Notes: generated by a model from the sequence alone, not told the origin. A stretch of DNA of 64,000 bases from Gammaproteobacteria bacterium (GCA_021773395.1 JAJFKB010000002.1:186001-250000), one strand, 5' to 3'; shown: positions 35,102-44,625, counted from the first letter of the stretch. A program made the numbers and translations.

Positions 35102-36001
35102 TTATTCTTCTAACCCGCTTATTTTAGAGACAGCAATCTGATCAACGTTAATTCCCTCCAAAGATCTAACACGCTCAACCTCTCGCCTATTTATCTCACT
35201 AGCAAACTTCTGTTTTTGCTCGGCAATAAGTCGAGCTTTTACTTGCTCGAACTCTAAAGTTCTAGCTTCTCTTCTACCCGATAGCTGTATGATGTGGTAA
35301 CCAAATTGAGTCTTAATCACATCACTAATATCACCTTCCTGTTTCATTGCGAAGGCTGCATCTGCGAAAGGTTTAACCATTTTATCCTGCGTAAAAAACC
35401 CAAGATCACCTAAATTATGTTTTGCTGAAGGATCTTCGCTATATTCAGCCGCCAAATCAGCAAAACCATCCTTATTTTTTAATATCTTTTTACGAAGATT
35501 CTCAGCCAATTTTTTTGCTTCGGATTCGTCACGCTCCGGTGTAATTTTTATCAGTATGTGCGATGCGCGCACCTCTTCTGGCATTCTAAACTTCTCATTA
35601 TCTGCCAGGTACTCTTCCTTAGCTAACTGCTCGTAGTCAGGATGCTCCGCATTTGCAAGGCTATACTTAAGCATCTCTTCCATCAATAACCGATCTTCCT
35701 GAAAAGACCTTTTGAATTCAATATCGGTTCTTTGGTGTAGCTTTACAGCTCTGGCTTCCTTTGCCATCTTTCTGATTACAAAAAGGTCACCAATCATTTG
35801 TCTGACCTTTTTATTGTCTTGTAAAAAATTTACTCTCGCCTCAGGTGGCACCTGAGTTTCGATCATCAAATCAAAATCATTTTTGCGAATAATAATGTCG
35901 TCATATTCTAATAACACTGGGTTATCAGCGGCATATGACTCGGCTGACCATAACAAAATAATCAAATAGGCTAATTGTACGAATCTTGTTCTAATTACCA
36001 T
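35102..36001 (-). CDS. Periplasmic peptidyl-prolyl isomerase, parvulin (PpiC) type
   Basis: 299 aa. A signal peptide (LAYLIILLWSAESYA) precedes a SurA-N-like helical region (residues ~35-130) and a rotamase domain from ~140: RASHILIKITPE, FADLAAEYSEDPS..NLGDLGFFTQDKMVKPF, and FGYHIIQLSGR. It would help fold secreted proteins, perhaps the two exported proteins encoded just upstream. EpsD-type isomerases linked to exopolysaccharide export have the same layout, so that role is possible. Confidence 0.9.
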   Translation of the reverse strand: MVIRTRFVQLAYLIILLWSAESYAADNPVLLEYDDIIIRKNDFDLMIETQVPPEARVNFLQDNKKVRQMIGDLFVIRKMAKEARAVKLHQRTDIEFKRSFQEDRLLMEEMLKYSLANAEHPDYEQLAKEEYLADNEKFRMPEEVRASHILIKITPERDESEAKKLAENLRKKILKNKDGFADLAAEYSEDPSAKHNLGDLGFFTQDKMVKPFADAAFAMKQEGDISDVIKTQFGYHIIQLSGRREARTLEFEQVKARLIAEQKQKFASEINRREVERVRSLEGINVDQIAVSKISGLEE

Positions 36002-36184
36002 TTTTTAAATAATTCCCAATTTTAGTGGAGGTGGTCGATTTGAATTCTATAGTCCTAAAACTATCGCTACTTTGATAATACTCGATAAAAAAGTTCCGCG
36101 TTCCCTTAATATTTAAGCTTCAAAACCAGAATTCTCCCGCAGATCAAACCCGTTCAACCGCATTAACAGCGATCTAGAATAAAA

Positions 36185-36218
36185 AAACTCTCTATCCGAA
36201 AAATCGGATAGAGAGTTT
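36185..36218 (-). terminator. Rho-independent terminator of the InlB-repeat gene
   Basis: A 15-bp perfect stem with an AAAA loop is followed on the minus strand by seven T. It is 25 bp beyond the stop codon of the gene at 36243-37418. Confidence 0.92.
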
Positions 36219-36242
36219 ATATTGTACAGGGGTCAAACTATA

Positions 36243-37418
36243 TTAAAAATAGTTCTGCATAATTAATGCACAGCTTCCGCTTGGGTCATTACAGGTTGAA
36301 CCTGAATCCGTAGAAGTTCTAAAGCCCATATTAATATAGTAAGTGGTATTAGGTGCCAGTCCACAGCGGAACAGTTGATTCGCTGATTGCTTCCAGTTTA
36401 TACCTGTTTCAGAACCTTGATCCAAACATCTGGTGCCCAGTTCAGTAGAGAAATCACCTGGACAGCTACTAATCGCGACTGTTGTCCATGCTCCATTGGT
36501 CGAGGTTGGTACTGCAGCAAACTGCCCCTTAAGAGAGCCGTCGCTTGTGGTGGTAATCTTAACGGCGGTCCACTGACCATTCGGCATAGTCACAGTTTCA
36601 GAGTTCAAATCAGGCCACGAGCGGTTAATGATATTCACATTGCTTGGCGTGGTCCCACAACCTTCGGGTCCTGCCTGAGCATCAAAGTTGGCCGTTACGT
36701 TTTTAGCTGAATTCATAGTGACGGTACAGGACGAAGCAGTACCGCAGGTACCAGCATCGCCGCCCCAACCCATGAAGGTATCACCATTAGCGTTAGCAGC
36801 CAATATGATACTGGTTCCCTGATTTACGGTCTCTGAACAATCACCACTGCCAGTTGCCACACAGCTGATTCCGGTTCCGGTTACGGTGCCTGCAGAACCA
36901 GTACCGCCGGTCGCATTAACGGTTAAGGTATGCTGGGCAGGAGGAGCATCGCCGCCGGTAAACGTAGCTGTAACCGGGGTAGTCTCTGTGACATCACCTG
37001 TATTACAAACTTTTGGATCATTGGTTGGTGTACAGTTGCTCCACGAAACGAATTCAGCATTTCCAGACTCCACGGCTGTCAACTGCATATCATACCCGAG
37101 CGTGACCTGGGTTGAACATGTGCCTGTATCAGAACTCGTCACACAATTAATTCCCCCTGCCCCGGTAACCGTTCCGTTACCTCCTGGCGAGGTATTGACT
37201 ATGTCAACACTGATGGTGGGGCCAGAACCGCCACCGCCACCGCCACATGTCATGCCGTTTCCATCCAAGGTAACCGTAACGTTGCCGGCTGAGTCGATTG
37301 AGGTACTTTGGGCGCTGCCGCATGACCCTTGCCCGTTAATTATCAAGTTACCGCCATGAACACTACTGGCAAGTAAAATCACCAGTGGCACCCACAAGCT
37401 ACGAATAAATAATTTCAT
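36243..37418 (-). CDS. Secreted protein with InlB-type beta repeats
   Basis: 391 aa. Signal peptide (WVPLVILLASSVHG), a Gly-rich linker, then two divergent InlB B-repeat-like units: TGAGGINC...TCSTQVTLGYDMQLTAVESGNAEFVSWSNC and GTGISCVATGSGDCSETVNQGTSIILAANANGDTFMGWGG..C with TANFDA ends. Each has paired Cys that could form disulfides. A C-terminal ~140-residue Cys-containing domain of unknown type follows. It is probably extracellular and a candidate type II secretion substrate. GAGGTGA sits five bases before the ATG. Confidence 0.82.
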   Translation of the reverse strand: MKLFIRSLWVPLVILLASSVHGGNLIINGQGSCGSAQSTSIDSAGNVTVTLDGNGMTCGGGGGGSGPTISVDIVNTSPGGNGTVTGAGGINCVTSSDTGTCSTQVTLGYDMQLTAVESGNAEFVSWSNCTPTNDPKVCNTGDVTETTPVTATFTGGDAPPAQHTLTVNATGGTGSAGTVTGTGISCVATGSGDCSETVNQGTSIILAANANGDTFMGWGGDAGTCGTASSCTVTMNSAKNVTANFDAQAGPEGCGTTPSNVNIINRSWPDLNSETVTMPNGQWTAVKITTTSDGSLKGQFAAVPTSTNGAWTTVAISSCPGDFSTELGTRCLDQGSETGINWKQSANQLFRCGLAPNTTYYINMGFRTSTDSGSTCNDPSGSCALIMQNYF

Positions 37419-37926
37419 ACACTCACCTCAAAATAGATTACGAATTAGCCTTGGAATCGTCTTCACAAACACACACTCCCTCCATGGACATTTGCACTTG
37501 GTCTAAGTTTAGTTTAATTCCAAATATTTACAAAAATAAAAGAGCTATTTTCCAATTATACTATTTTACCATCAAAATTTATGTCCGATTTCTTACAAAC
37601 ATTCAGACTTATTCTCAGAACAGGAGTTATTAGCTGAAAACTTCTCTCACATTGATATCACCAATCAGAATTGCGATTCAGGGAACAATACGTACCACAA
37701 CACATAATATGAAGCTCATAATCATGATTGGCAGCAGAGAGAGCAGGGGGGAGAGCAGCAGGAAGAGCAGAACAAATTACACACAGAAAAAGATGCTCAA
37801 GAAAAAAATGCAGCAATAATACCTTTCCAGAAAAATACCTATTAGCAAAGCAATCACTGTAATTTCAAACAAAAAAACGGGGCTTATTCAGCCCCGCTTC
37901 TTATTTTCTAACCTAGCAATGACTTC
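37419..37926. other. Gene-free gap between two secreted-protein genes
   Basis: No convincing gene. It holds the upstream region of the InlB-repeat gene, an AT-rich middle, a 40-base purine/AGC-rich tract (37731-37770), and near the left end of the next gene its terminator at 37871-37896. Confidence 0.7.
37871..37896 (-). terminator. Rho-independent terminator of the 37927-39387 gene
   Basis: CGGGGCT and AGCCCCG arms (7 bp, 5-base loop), followed on the minus strand by seven T, 30 bp past the stop codon. Confidence 0.92.
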
Positions 37927-39387
37927 TTACAAAGCGGATACCACTGCGGTATCAGATTTGTGGTTAGTCAGACCAGCGTAGTTAGACAGCAATCCACCGA
38001 CGTCACCGTTAGTGAACTCGATTACTGCAAAACCAATTGCTGGCAAACCTAACACACTACCCAATGACGTCTGAACGTGACGAGTAAAAGTAGGAGCTAT
38101 AGGTGGGAACTTACCATTAACATAAGCACCTGTGTAGTTGAACTGCATCCACCCAGCATTAAAGGCATCTCCCAGATCTACGGTATTTAGAGTATAACCG
38201 CCACCTAGAACATTACTGCCATTGATACTGATTATGTTAGCTTCCCAGCACAATGACTGCGGTCCTGCTTCAGGCTGTGGTGAGAAGTCAATACCACCCG
38301 CTGGCTCACCTTCTTCCTGATCCCAGAAAGAGATGCTGATTGGCTCACAAGCCGAACCGCCCAACTCAGGATTCCAGAAAGATGTGAAAGGCTCTGGAGT
38401 AAATGCTGGCAGATCAGGGATACTGTCATTGTTTACGTCAGGCCATACCGCTGAGTAGAACTTCTTGGTTGGGAATGTAACGTTCCAATCAGTTCCCGCA
38501 GACAGGCTAGCAACAGTCAGATAGTCATTCATCTGGTTAGTCACCTGAAGTACTGCACTCAGAGCGTCCGCTCCAGATGCTGCACTACCAGTGCTTCCGT
38601 CAGGTAGACTGAAATCGATATCGCCATTGTTCAGCGTAGGCAACAAAGAACCAGGTGCTGTATGGTTAGTAGTAACAGCCCAGTTATCGATCGCAACTGC
38701 GTCATAAGCGACATCAGTACCGCCATTCACATCAACCAGAACCATAGAACCGTACAAACCGCCACGCTGATTAGTGATAGCTCGCGAAGGAGCCGCTACC
38801 CACGCACCACCAGGAGGAGTCCATGCTGCATTCAAGGCACCACAGTTAGTTGGGACGCCTGCGGCGTGAGTTGCCCATAAAGCTGGCTTAAAGGTACTGG
38901 GATCAGCTTCATTTTCAACTGTACCCATTTGAATCACTTCAACATACCCTACACGAGTACGATCAGTACCCTGTGGTCCACCTTTACCTGATGGATAGCT
39001 TGTGCCCTGGTACTGAGTATTACGAAACTCAACACCACCCGCAGGAATAGTAGGAACTGTACATGAAGTATCAGCAGTTTTTAAGATTGCACCAGCAGCG
39101 GAACGAGACACTGACGCAGTCCAAACATCGTATGGAGAAAGGTATAAGTTAAAATCGAGTACTTCCTGACTGTTCATACCTTCCAGGAAACGGACTTTAA
39201 CAGCCGTTACTACGCTGCTTGTGTTTGTAATATTAATTAAAGAGTCATTACCACCCTCAGTCGTATAGAGTGAGTATAACAACACTTCTCCTAAGCCCTC
39301 ATGATTGACATTGACCGCATTCGCGGCTCCTGCCAAACCTAGGCTGCCGGCAAGTGCGATGGCTGCAGGCAATGTTTTCTTAATCAT
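37927..39387 (-). CDS. Abundant-type secreted protein of unknown function
   Basis: 486 aa. A clear signal peptide (PAAIALAGSLGLAGAANA) is followed by VNHEGLGEVLLYSLYTTEGGNDSLINITNTS and VKVRFLEGMNSQEVLDFNLYLSPYDVWTA. This pattern recurs in uncharacterised exported proteins of marine gammaproteobacteria, which I recognise but cannot assign a function. There are few Lys and no PEP-CTERM or sorting tail. A near-consensus promoter, a strong Shine-Dalgarno (AGAGGAT) and a strong terminator suggest high expression as a single-gene unit. It may be a surface structural protein or a type II substrate. Confidence 0.85.
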   Translation of the reverse strand: MIKKTLPAAIALAGSLGLAGAANAVNVNHEGLGEVLLYSLYTTEGGNDSLINITNTSSVVTAVKVRFLEGMNSQEVLDFNLYLSPYDVWTASVSRSAAGAILKTADTSCTVPTIPAGGVEFRNTQYQGTSYPSGKGGPQGTDRTRVGYVEVIQMGTVENEADPSTFKPALWATHAAGVPTNCGALNAAWTPPGGAWVAAPSRAITNQRGGLYGSMVLVDVNGGTDVAYDAVAIDNWAVTTNHTAPGSLLPTLNNGDIDFSLPDGSTGSAASGADALSAVLQVTNQMNDYLTVASLSAGTDWNVTFPTKKFYSAVWPDVNNDSIPDLPAFTPEPFTSFWNPELGGSACEPISISFWDQEEGEPAGGIDFSPQPEAGPQSLCWEANIISINGSNVLGGGYTLNTVDLGDAFNAGWMQFNYTGAYVNGKFPPIAPTFTRHVQTSLGSVLGLPAIGFAVIEFTNGDVGGLLSNYAGLTNHKSDTAVVSAL

Positions 39388-39445
39388 TTCAGTTATCCTC
39401 TTATTAGTCCTTGAAACGTGTTAAATAATCATTCAGACGGCGCGA

Positions 39446-39474
39446 ATATTAAGCTTGATAAAAGGACAATGCAA
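39446..39474 (-). promoter_or_regulatory. Sigma-70-type promoter of the secreted-protein gene
   Basis: On the minus strand TTGCAT, exactly 17 bases, then TAATAT. It lies about 60 bp upstream of the ATG at 39387. Confidence 0.6.
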
Positions 39475-39622
39475 ACCTTTTTTAACTATAAATTTAAATC
39501 TTAAGCTTACAGTCTTTCGTGGTTTTTACACTGCACCCAAACCTACAAACAAAACATCAAACACACCGCTTTGCTTTATTGTCGAAAAAACCTGGCTACT
39601 TTTTATGTTATTAGATTGGTTT

Positions 39623-39660
39623 GCGTCAGCTGACCAAGATTAATCTTTTTCAGCTGACGC
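39623..39660. repeat. Long nested inverted repeat
   Basis: GCGTCAGCTGA (39623-39633) pairs with TCAGCTGACGC (39650-39660). Inside, AAGATT-AATCTT is itself a 12-bp palindrome. The two stems are separated only by a 2x2 internal mismatch. No T-run follows on either strand. It is 200 bp past the stop of the GT2 gene and upstream of the secreted-protein promoter. Confidence 0.85.
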
Positions 39661-39861
39661 CCCCCAATTTTAACACGTAACTAAGGAGCCTTTGGCATTT
39701 TTCGCCCAAGAGCACGAGTAATACTAGACTACTGTTTTGTATGACGCAAGTTATCAGACTCTAATAATTGAAAATATTTTAGATATTTGGCGCCGCATCT
39801 ATAGAAACCTTAACTAAATATGCCTAATCATTGTTTTTTATTGTAATTCATTCGATATATT

Positions 39862-40758
39862 TTACGTAATTATTCCCCGATAGCAGCCTTTTATCATCGC
39901 TGTGCAATTTTTCAGCCTAGGGTTTACAAGCAACGAAAAAAGTATAAATTTAGCTAACATTCTGGGGAAATCATTTAGTTTCCACCGAAGAGGTATATGG
40001 TTTTTCCTATATAAACTAATTCGATTTCGCATGATAAAATATAGTCGCTCAGGCTCATGCACATGCACCAACTTAAGACCACCCAGGATTTGAGCAACGC
40101 GATCACCCAGCCTATGATCCAGTTTGGCGTCGAAAACCCCAAAACATTTAAACCCCAAACTAGATGCACGATAGCACCATTCAATATCAACATTATCGAT
40201 AAATAGCCCTTCACAAAACAGGCCCACCTCACTTAAAACTGACCGCCTTATCAAACTTCCTGAGGAAATAATAAAGTCGACGTCACAATAATTATCGCCA
40301 CCGGAGTCGTTCGTGCTATTTATTTTTTTAACGCCCAAAGCTGATATTTGACAAAATGGGAGCGCCAACCCACTCCTTGAATCAATACATTGCGGCCCAA
40401 TTACTGCAACTTTTTTATTCTTCTTTATCAATGCGGACTCTGCCGCCAACAACGACTTGACCATGCCAGCATAAGGAATACTATCCTGATCCAACAACAG
40501 CACATGGGTAAAGTCTCTACTCAGAGCGATTAAAACTCCTCTATTTTGTCCTGCCGCCAAGCCAATATTTTCTGTTAACTCCAGTAGCTCTGTGAATTTA
40601 AATCCATGATTATCCAGGAGCGCACCAGGGGGCGGAGTCTGACTCGCATTGTCTACGACGACCACGCCATCCAACTGAGCAGACAATTTTGTAATTGAAG
40701 ATAAAAGCCTGTCAAGACATGGATTGTAAGTGACTATAACCGCACAGACTGATTTCAT
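39862..40758 (-). CDS. Family 2 glycosyltransferase, rhamnosyltransferase-like
   Basis: 298 aa. MKSVCAVIVTYNPCLDRL starts the nucleotide-binding fold, GVVVVDNASQTPP and ENIGLAAGQNRGV are the next blocks, HVLLLDQDSIP carries the Asp motif, and FIDNVDIEWCYRASSLGF with HRLGDR is the pattern of RfbF/RfbG-like rhamnosyltransferases. It would add a deoxysugar to the surface glycan in the cytosol. rfbB, rfbC and rfbA, 2-5 kb away, could supply the dTDP-sugar. Confidence 0.88.
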   Translation of the reverse strand: MKSVCAVIVTYNPCLDRLLSSITKLSAQLDGVVVVDNASQTPPPGALLDNHGFKFTELLELTENIGLAAGQNRGVLIALSRDFTHVLLLDQDSIPYAGMVKSLLAAESALIKKNKKVAVIGPQCIDSRSGLALPFCQISALGVKKINSTNDSGGDNYCDVDFIISSGSLIRRSVLSEVGLFCEGLFIDNVDIEWCYRASSLGFKCFGVFDAKLDHRLGDRVAQILGGLKLVHVHEPERLYFIMRNRISLYRKNHIPLRWKLNDFPRMLAKFILFSLLVNPRLKNCTAMIKGCYRGIIT

Positions 40759-41033
40759 TTATATTTCCATCGATATTAACAGACACTTAAAAACCATATG
40801 AAGGAGATGCCAGCCTGGAAAATTTTCTCCAGCTCCAAAGCTAATAAAAGCCTCACTTTGATATAATTTATATTATCTAAAAGCTTGCTTTGACGACGCC
40901 TGCTCATTACCATTCGGGGCTGAATGTTATCGAGTGACCAATCAAATTGACAGTGTGTTCCAATAATTTTTTCAAAATGATTACACTAAAAAGACAATCC
41001 TTTCCACAGAAATTCAAACCAAGAGATTTACAG

Positions 41034-41462
41034 GTGATTACAAAACTTCCATTTAAAATATTATTTATCACTTTCCTTGCTGTATTCACTGCCGTTTCAT
41101 GCAGCTCAATACCTACCGAAACTGATGAAGATCTCGTCTCAGCTAGAGCACTGGCGCACGAACAGGCTCTTATAGAGAATGACTTCAAGGCTGCCTACAC
41201 ATTCTTAACCCCAGGATACAGAGCCGCGTTCACCTACAAAAATTACCTTGGCACCAAGGGCTCTGCCGTGAAAAGGGAGTCTGCAAAAATCAGGTCTGTA
41301 AATTGCGAAGAGAACACATGCATCGTTCAAATCGATCTGTACTATAGGTACCAAGGGCTACAAGGCATACATACGAAGCCCGAAGACGAATCTGCACATC
41401 GTGTCAACGAAGAGAAATGGATAAAAATTGAAGGCCAATGGTGGCTATATAAACAAGTGTGA
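41034..41462 (+). CDS. Small lipoprotein of unknown function
   Basis: 142 aa from a GTG at 41034. This start gives a standard lipoprotein signal (ITKLPFKILFITFLAVFTAVSC with Cys in AVSC|SS) and has AAGAGA seven bases upstream; a longer frame back to 40947 would bury the signal. The mature part (ARALAHEQALIENDFKAAYTFLTPGYR...YYRYQGLQ...EEKWIKIEGQWWLYK) resembles an NTF2-like fold with a final Trp-rich strand, but I cannot name the family. It is the only plus-strand gene between 13.7 and 57.7 kb. Confidence 0.75.
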   Translation: MITKLPFKILFITFLAVFTAVSCSSIPTETDEDLVSARALAHEQALIENDFKAAYTFLTPGYRAAFTYKNYLGTKGSAVKRESAKIRSVNCEENTCIVQIDLYYRYQGLQGIHTKPEDESAHRVNEEKWIKIEGQWWLYKQV

Positions 41463-41550
41463 ATTGGACGAGGAACAGATCAACAATCTCGGTCCATAAG
41501 ATAAGATCCGCAGAGAACGACGCCAGAAACACACCAGCTCTCAATACTGC

Positions 41551-42900
41551 CTAGCTGTAGTCTTTCAGCCTTTTTATAAGAGGCTGGATATTCTCGCTAT
41601 AGTTTTTCCAACGCTCAGTGGATGTGCTGTACAAGGGCTGCCTAACCTGCCAAACACTTGCTGTGCGAACTGGTTGAAGATTACGGTTAAAGTCCAAACA
41701 GCTGGAATCCCATTGCAAACCACAGAATTCCAGTATTCTTTTAAGTTCTCTTTCTGGATTATCAACCACTTTCTCATACTCAACATCGAGGATAAAGCGC
41801 GGAAGAATCTTATGCCAGTGTCGCATCAGGCGAGCATACCCAATATAAAACTCGGCCAAATATTCTAAAGAGTAGCTAAACTCGAGTCCTGCGCCGAAAT
41901 GCTGAAACCAGCAAGACAAGCAGGTATCAACTGGATCTCTTTTCATGTGTATAATTTTCGCATTAGGCAGCAATACTCTAATCAGCCCTATATGCAAAAA
42001 ATTAAGCGGGTTTTTATCAACCACTCTAATAACTTCAGACTGATCTACATCCCTGCAGAGCCTCTCTACATACTTACCGCCCAGCGCCTGGATTTGCTCT
42101 TCCTTTAATAAGTTAGCTGAAAATGGGTAACGGTCGGCTGACCGATAGATCTTGGCTATCAACTCACTAATAGTGGAAATATCTGAAAGCTCACCAACGC
42201 CTGCAATTTTCGGATGACTGGCAAGCATCCGCTCTACTAATGTTGTACCTGACCGGGGCATACCCACAATAAAAACTGGTCTTTTCGAACTGACTCCCCG
42301 CAGCTTCCTCTTCGCAAAAAAAGACTTTGAAAACACTTTTTTTAACGCGTCAATTCCATTGCGAAATTGCTCAGTCGAAAATGGGCTGCCAAACAATCTG
42401 TTTGCTCTCGAATAATGTTCAAATGCTTTATCAAACTCCCCCATCCCATCACAAAGATTTGCCGCTGCGAAATAAAAACTTCCACGTCTGCGGTCATCTT
42501 CGTCTATCTTAGCAAGCTGACTCTCTATATCAGACAATAATTGCGCCCTGCGCTCACTACTGACAATACGTGATAATGCTTCGTATGATTCGCTAAACAA
42601 TGGATCAATTTCGATTGATTTATTATAGCTTTCCTCCGCCAGCCTCATCGCTCCCTGAGCCCTATAAACGCCACCCAGGAGAAAATATATTTCAGCATTG
42701 TCAGGTAACGTTTCGAGGGAGTTCTTCAAAACATCAATGGCTTCCTGCCATTTATCTGTGGATGTTTTTAGCGCTACAAGGATTTTCAAGGCGTCCATCG
42801 TGCCCGAACCCTCTTTCAACGACGACACCAATAACTGCTCTGCAGCGGCAGCCTCTCCCCTTCCTAGAAGAGCCTGTATTTTATTAAGCAAATCACTCAA
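41551..42900 (-). CDS. TPR-sulfotransferase
   Basis: 449 aa. The first ~180 residues are tetratricopeptide-like helices (WQEAIDVLKNSLETLPDNAEIYFLLGGVYRAQGAMRLAEESYNKSIEIDP). Then a sulfotransferase domain starts with the PAPS 5'-phosphosulfate loop FIVGMPRSGTTLVERML, the substrate/PAPS region VDKNPLNFLHIGLIRVLLPNAKIIHMKRDPVDTCLSCWF, and YEKVVDNPERELKRILEFCGL. It transfers sulfate from PAPS to an acceptor. Its place beside glycan genes suggests a sulfated surface sugar, though protein or small-molecule acceptors are also known for the family. Confidence 0.88.
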   Translation of the reverse strand: MSDLLNKIQALLGRGEAAAAEQLLVSSLKEGSGTMDALKILVALKTSTDKWQEAIDVLKNSLETLPDNAEIYFLLGGVYRAQGAMRLAEESYNKSIEIDPLFSESYEALSRIVSSERRAQLLSDIESQLAKIDEDDRRRGSFYFAAANLCDGMGEFDKAFEHYSRANRLFGSPFSTEQFRNGIDALKKVFSKSFFAKRKLRGVSSKRPVFIVGMPRSGTTLVERMLASHPKIAGVGELSDISTISELIAKIYRSADRYPFSANLLKEEQIQALGGKYVERLCRDVDQSEVIRVVDKNPLNFLHIGLIRVLLPNAKIIHMKRDPVDTCLSCWFQHFGAGLEFSYSLEYLAEFYIGYARLMRHWHKILPRFILDVEYEKVVDNPERELKRILEFCGLQWDSSCLDFNRNLQPVRTASVWQVRQPLYSTSTERWKNYSENIQPLIKRLKDYS

Positions 42901-42964
42901 ATCTTAGTTATTCCTCAATCAGTCGATTCAGAGTTTTCCCGACCCAGCTTGCATTAAATCAAAG

Positions 42965-44002
42965 CTAACCCAATAGCATCCCAATTGTTCTATCAATGCC
43001 TATCTGAAACTCTATTTCAGGAAAGTAGCCCAACTTATTTTTAGACTTCCCCGGGTCAATCGCGTAGCGGTGGTCATGTCCCGGCCGATCAGTTACAAAC
43101 TGCACAAGATCCTTCGCCGAACCACCATTGTAAACCGGAGCATTCGGATAAAGACTCCCCAATTTTTCATCCACCTTTAAACGCTCATCGAGCAAATCAC
43201 AGATAAGATTAACAATCTGAATATTCTCCCATTCATTCTCACCACCCACATTATAAACTTCGCCGGGCTGCCCCTTTTCCAGTATCAAGTCTATTGCGCG
43301 ACAATGGTCTTCTACGTAAAGCCAATCCCTGATGTTTTTTCCGTCGCCATAAACCGGAATAGGCCTGCCCGCCAGGACACTGCGAATAATCATTGGGATA
43401 AATTTCTCTTCATCCTGAAAGGGGCCATAATTATTTGAGCAGTTACTGGTAGTGACCTTTAAACCATAAGTATGGTGGTACGCCCTTACAAGATGGTCGG
43501 ATGCAGCCTTGCTTGCGGAATAGGGGGAGCTCGGCGCATAAGGCGTATTTTCTGTAAAAGGTGGATCATTTGGCCCAAGCGATCCATAGACTTCATCAGT
43601 GGAAATATGATGAAAATGGTGCCCTGCTATGCACCCACTCTCATCCAACCAGACTTTCTTCGACGCTTTCAGCAAACTATGCGTGCCAATGATATTGGAC
43701 TGAATAAAGGCATCGGGACCTACAATGGATCGATCTACGTGAGATTCAGCCGCAAAGTGCACAATTGTATCGAGATTATGCTCCCTCAATAATTCCTCGA
43801 CCAGCTGCTGATCGCAGATATCCCCTTTGACAAAGGTAAACGCTCCCCGATTTTCCAAAGCCGCAATATTTTCCCGCTTGCCAGCGTAGGTTAATGCATC
43901 CAGCACAACCATTTCATCATCGGGATACCGAGCCACCCAGTAATGACAAAAATTAGTACCGATAAAGCCGGCACCACCTGTTACCAGTAGTCTTCGCTGC
44001 AT
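42965..44002 (-). CDS. rfbB: dTDP-glucose 4,6-dehydratase
   Basis: 345 aa from ATG 44002. LLVTGGAGFIGTNFCHYW is the NAD-binding motif, HFAAESHVDRSI is the RmlB signature, STDEVYGSLG and YSASKAASDHLVRAYHHTYGL hold the catalytic Thr-Asp-Glu and Tyr-Lys, and NNYGPFQ..EKFIPMIIRS is the substrate block. It makes dTDP-4-keto-6-deoxyglucose. The frame opens 18 codons earlier, but AAGAGA stands eight bases before the chosen ATG and the Rossmann motif then sits at its usual place. Last of rfbA-rfbC-rfbB. Confidence 0.95.
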   Translation of the reverse strand: MQRRLLVTGGAGFIGTNFCHYWVARYPDDEMVVLDALTYAGKRENIAALENRGAFTFVKGDICDQQLVEELLREHNLDTIVHFAAESHVDRSIVGPDAFIQSNIIGTHSLLKASKKVWLDESGCIAGHHFHHISTDEVYGSLGPNDPPFTENTPYAPSSPYSASKAASDHLVRAYHHTYGLKVTTSNCSNNYGPFQDEEKFIPMIIRSVLAGRPIPVYGDGKNIRDWLYVEDHCRAIDLILEKGQPGEVYNVGGENEWENIQIVNLICDLLDERLKVDEKLGSLYPNAPVYNGGSAKDLVQFVTDRPGHDHRYAIDPGKSKNKLGYFPEIEFQIGIDRTIGMLLG

Positions 44003-44072
44003 TAATGAATCTCTTATTAGATTAGACTTGACTTGCACTCCCTTGCCTCCCTGCATTATCTCATCGCAAGCA

Positions 44073-44618
44073 TCAAGGGTTCTCTATTTCTCGCAACCAC
44101 TGCCCCTGCTCATCTTTAGGCGAAAGCTTAGGCTCTCCCACTTGCCCCAAAGGCCACGTAATAGCAAGTGATGGATCATTCCACTTCAGGACTCGCTCTG
44201 CTTCAGGCGCATAATAATCGGTGCTTTTATAGACGATCTCCGCCTGATCACTCATCACATAAAAGCCATGCGCAAAGCCGGGTGGCACCCATAGCATTTT
44301 CCGATTCTGTTCCGACAAAACCTCTGCCACATACTGACCAAAGGTAGCAGAGCCTTTTCTAATATCAACGGCTACATCGTAGACCTTACCACGAATCACT
44401 CGCACCAGCTTCCCCTGAGGCTGCCTAACCTGGTAGTGAAGCCCACGTAAAACTCCTTTTTCCGAAGCGCTATGATTATCCTGAACAAAGCTGAACTGGA
44501 GTCCCAACTCATCAAAATAGCTTTGCCGGAAGGTTTCCATAAAAAAACCTCGATCATCAGCGAAAACCTTTGGTTCGAATATGAGAACATCAGCTATTTC
44601 TGTTTCTACTATTTTCAT
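44073..44618 (-). CDS. rfbC: dTDP-4-dehydrorhamnose 3,5-epimerase
   Basis: 181 aa from ATG 44618, the normal length. MKIVETEIADVLIFEPKVF, DDRGFFMETFR, QDNHSASEKGVLRGLHYQ (with catalytic His), GKVYDVAVDIRKGSATFG and WVPPGFAHGFYVMSD are all typical RmlC. The start is eight bases after the rfbA stop; the frame continues back to 44666 inside rfbA, which is unlikely to be used. Confidence 0.95.
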   Translation of the reverse strand: MKIVETEIADVLIFEPKVFADDRGFFMETFRQSYFDELGLQFSFVQDNHSASEKGVLRGLHYQVRQPQGKLVRVIRGKVYDVAVDIRKGSATFGQYVAEVLSEQNRKMLWVPPGFAHGFYVMSDQAEIVYKSTDYYAPEAERVLKWNDPSLAITWPLGQVGEPKLSPKDEQGQWLREIENP

Positions 44619-44625
44619 CGAAAAT

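Larger units (their letters stand above)
39388..39861. other. Gene-free gap: promoter region and a long hairpin
   Basis: AT-rich, no convincing gene. It contains the promoter of the secreted-protein gene (39446-39474) and a long nested inverted repeat (39623-39660). Nothing else stands out. Confidence 0.7.

Noticed and set aside
37451..37633. 60-codon plus-strand frame upstream of the InlB-repeat gene
   Set aside because: Lies in an AT-rich promoter region, has no ribosome-binding site and no recognisable domain.
37927..39387. PEP-CTERM/exosortase protein, suggested by the nearby EpsD-like isomerase
   Set aside because: No PEP motif, C-terminal membrane segment or basic tail; no exosortase in the window.
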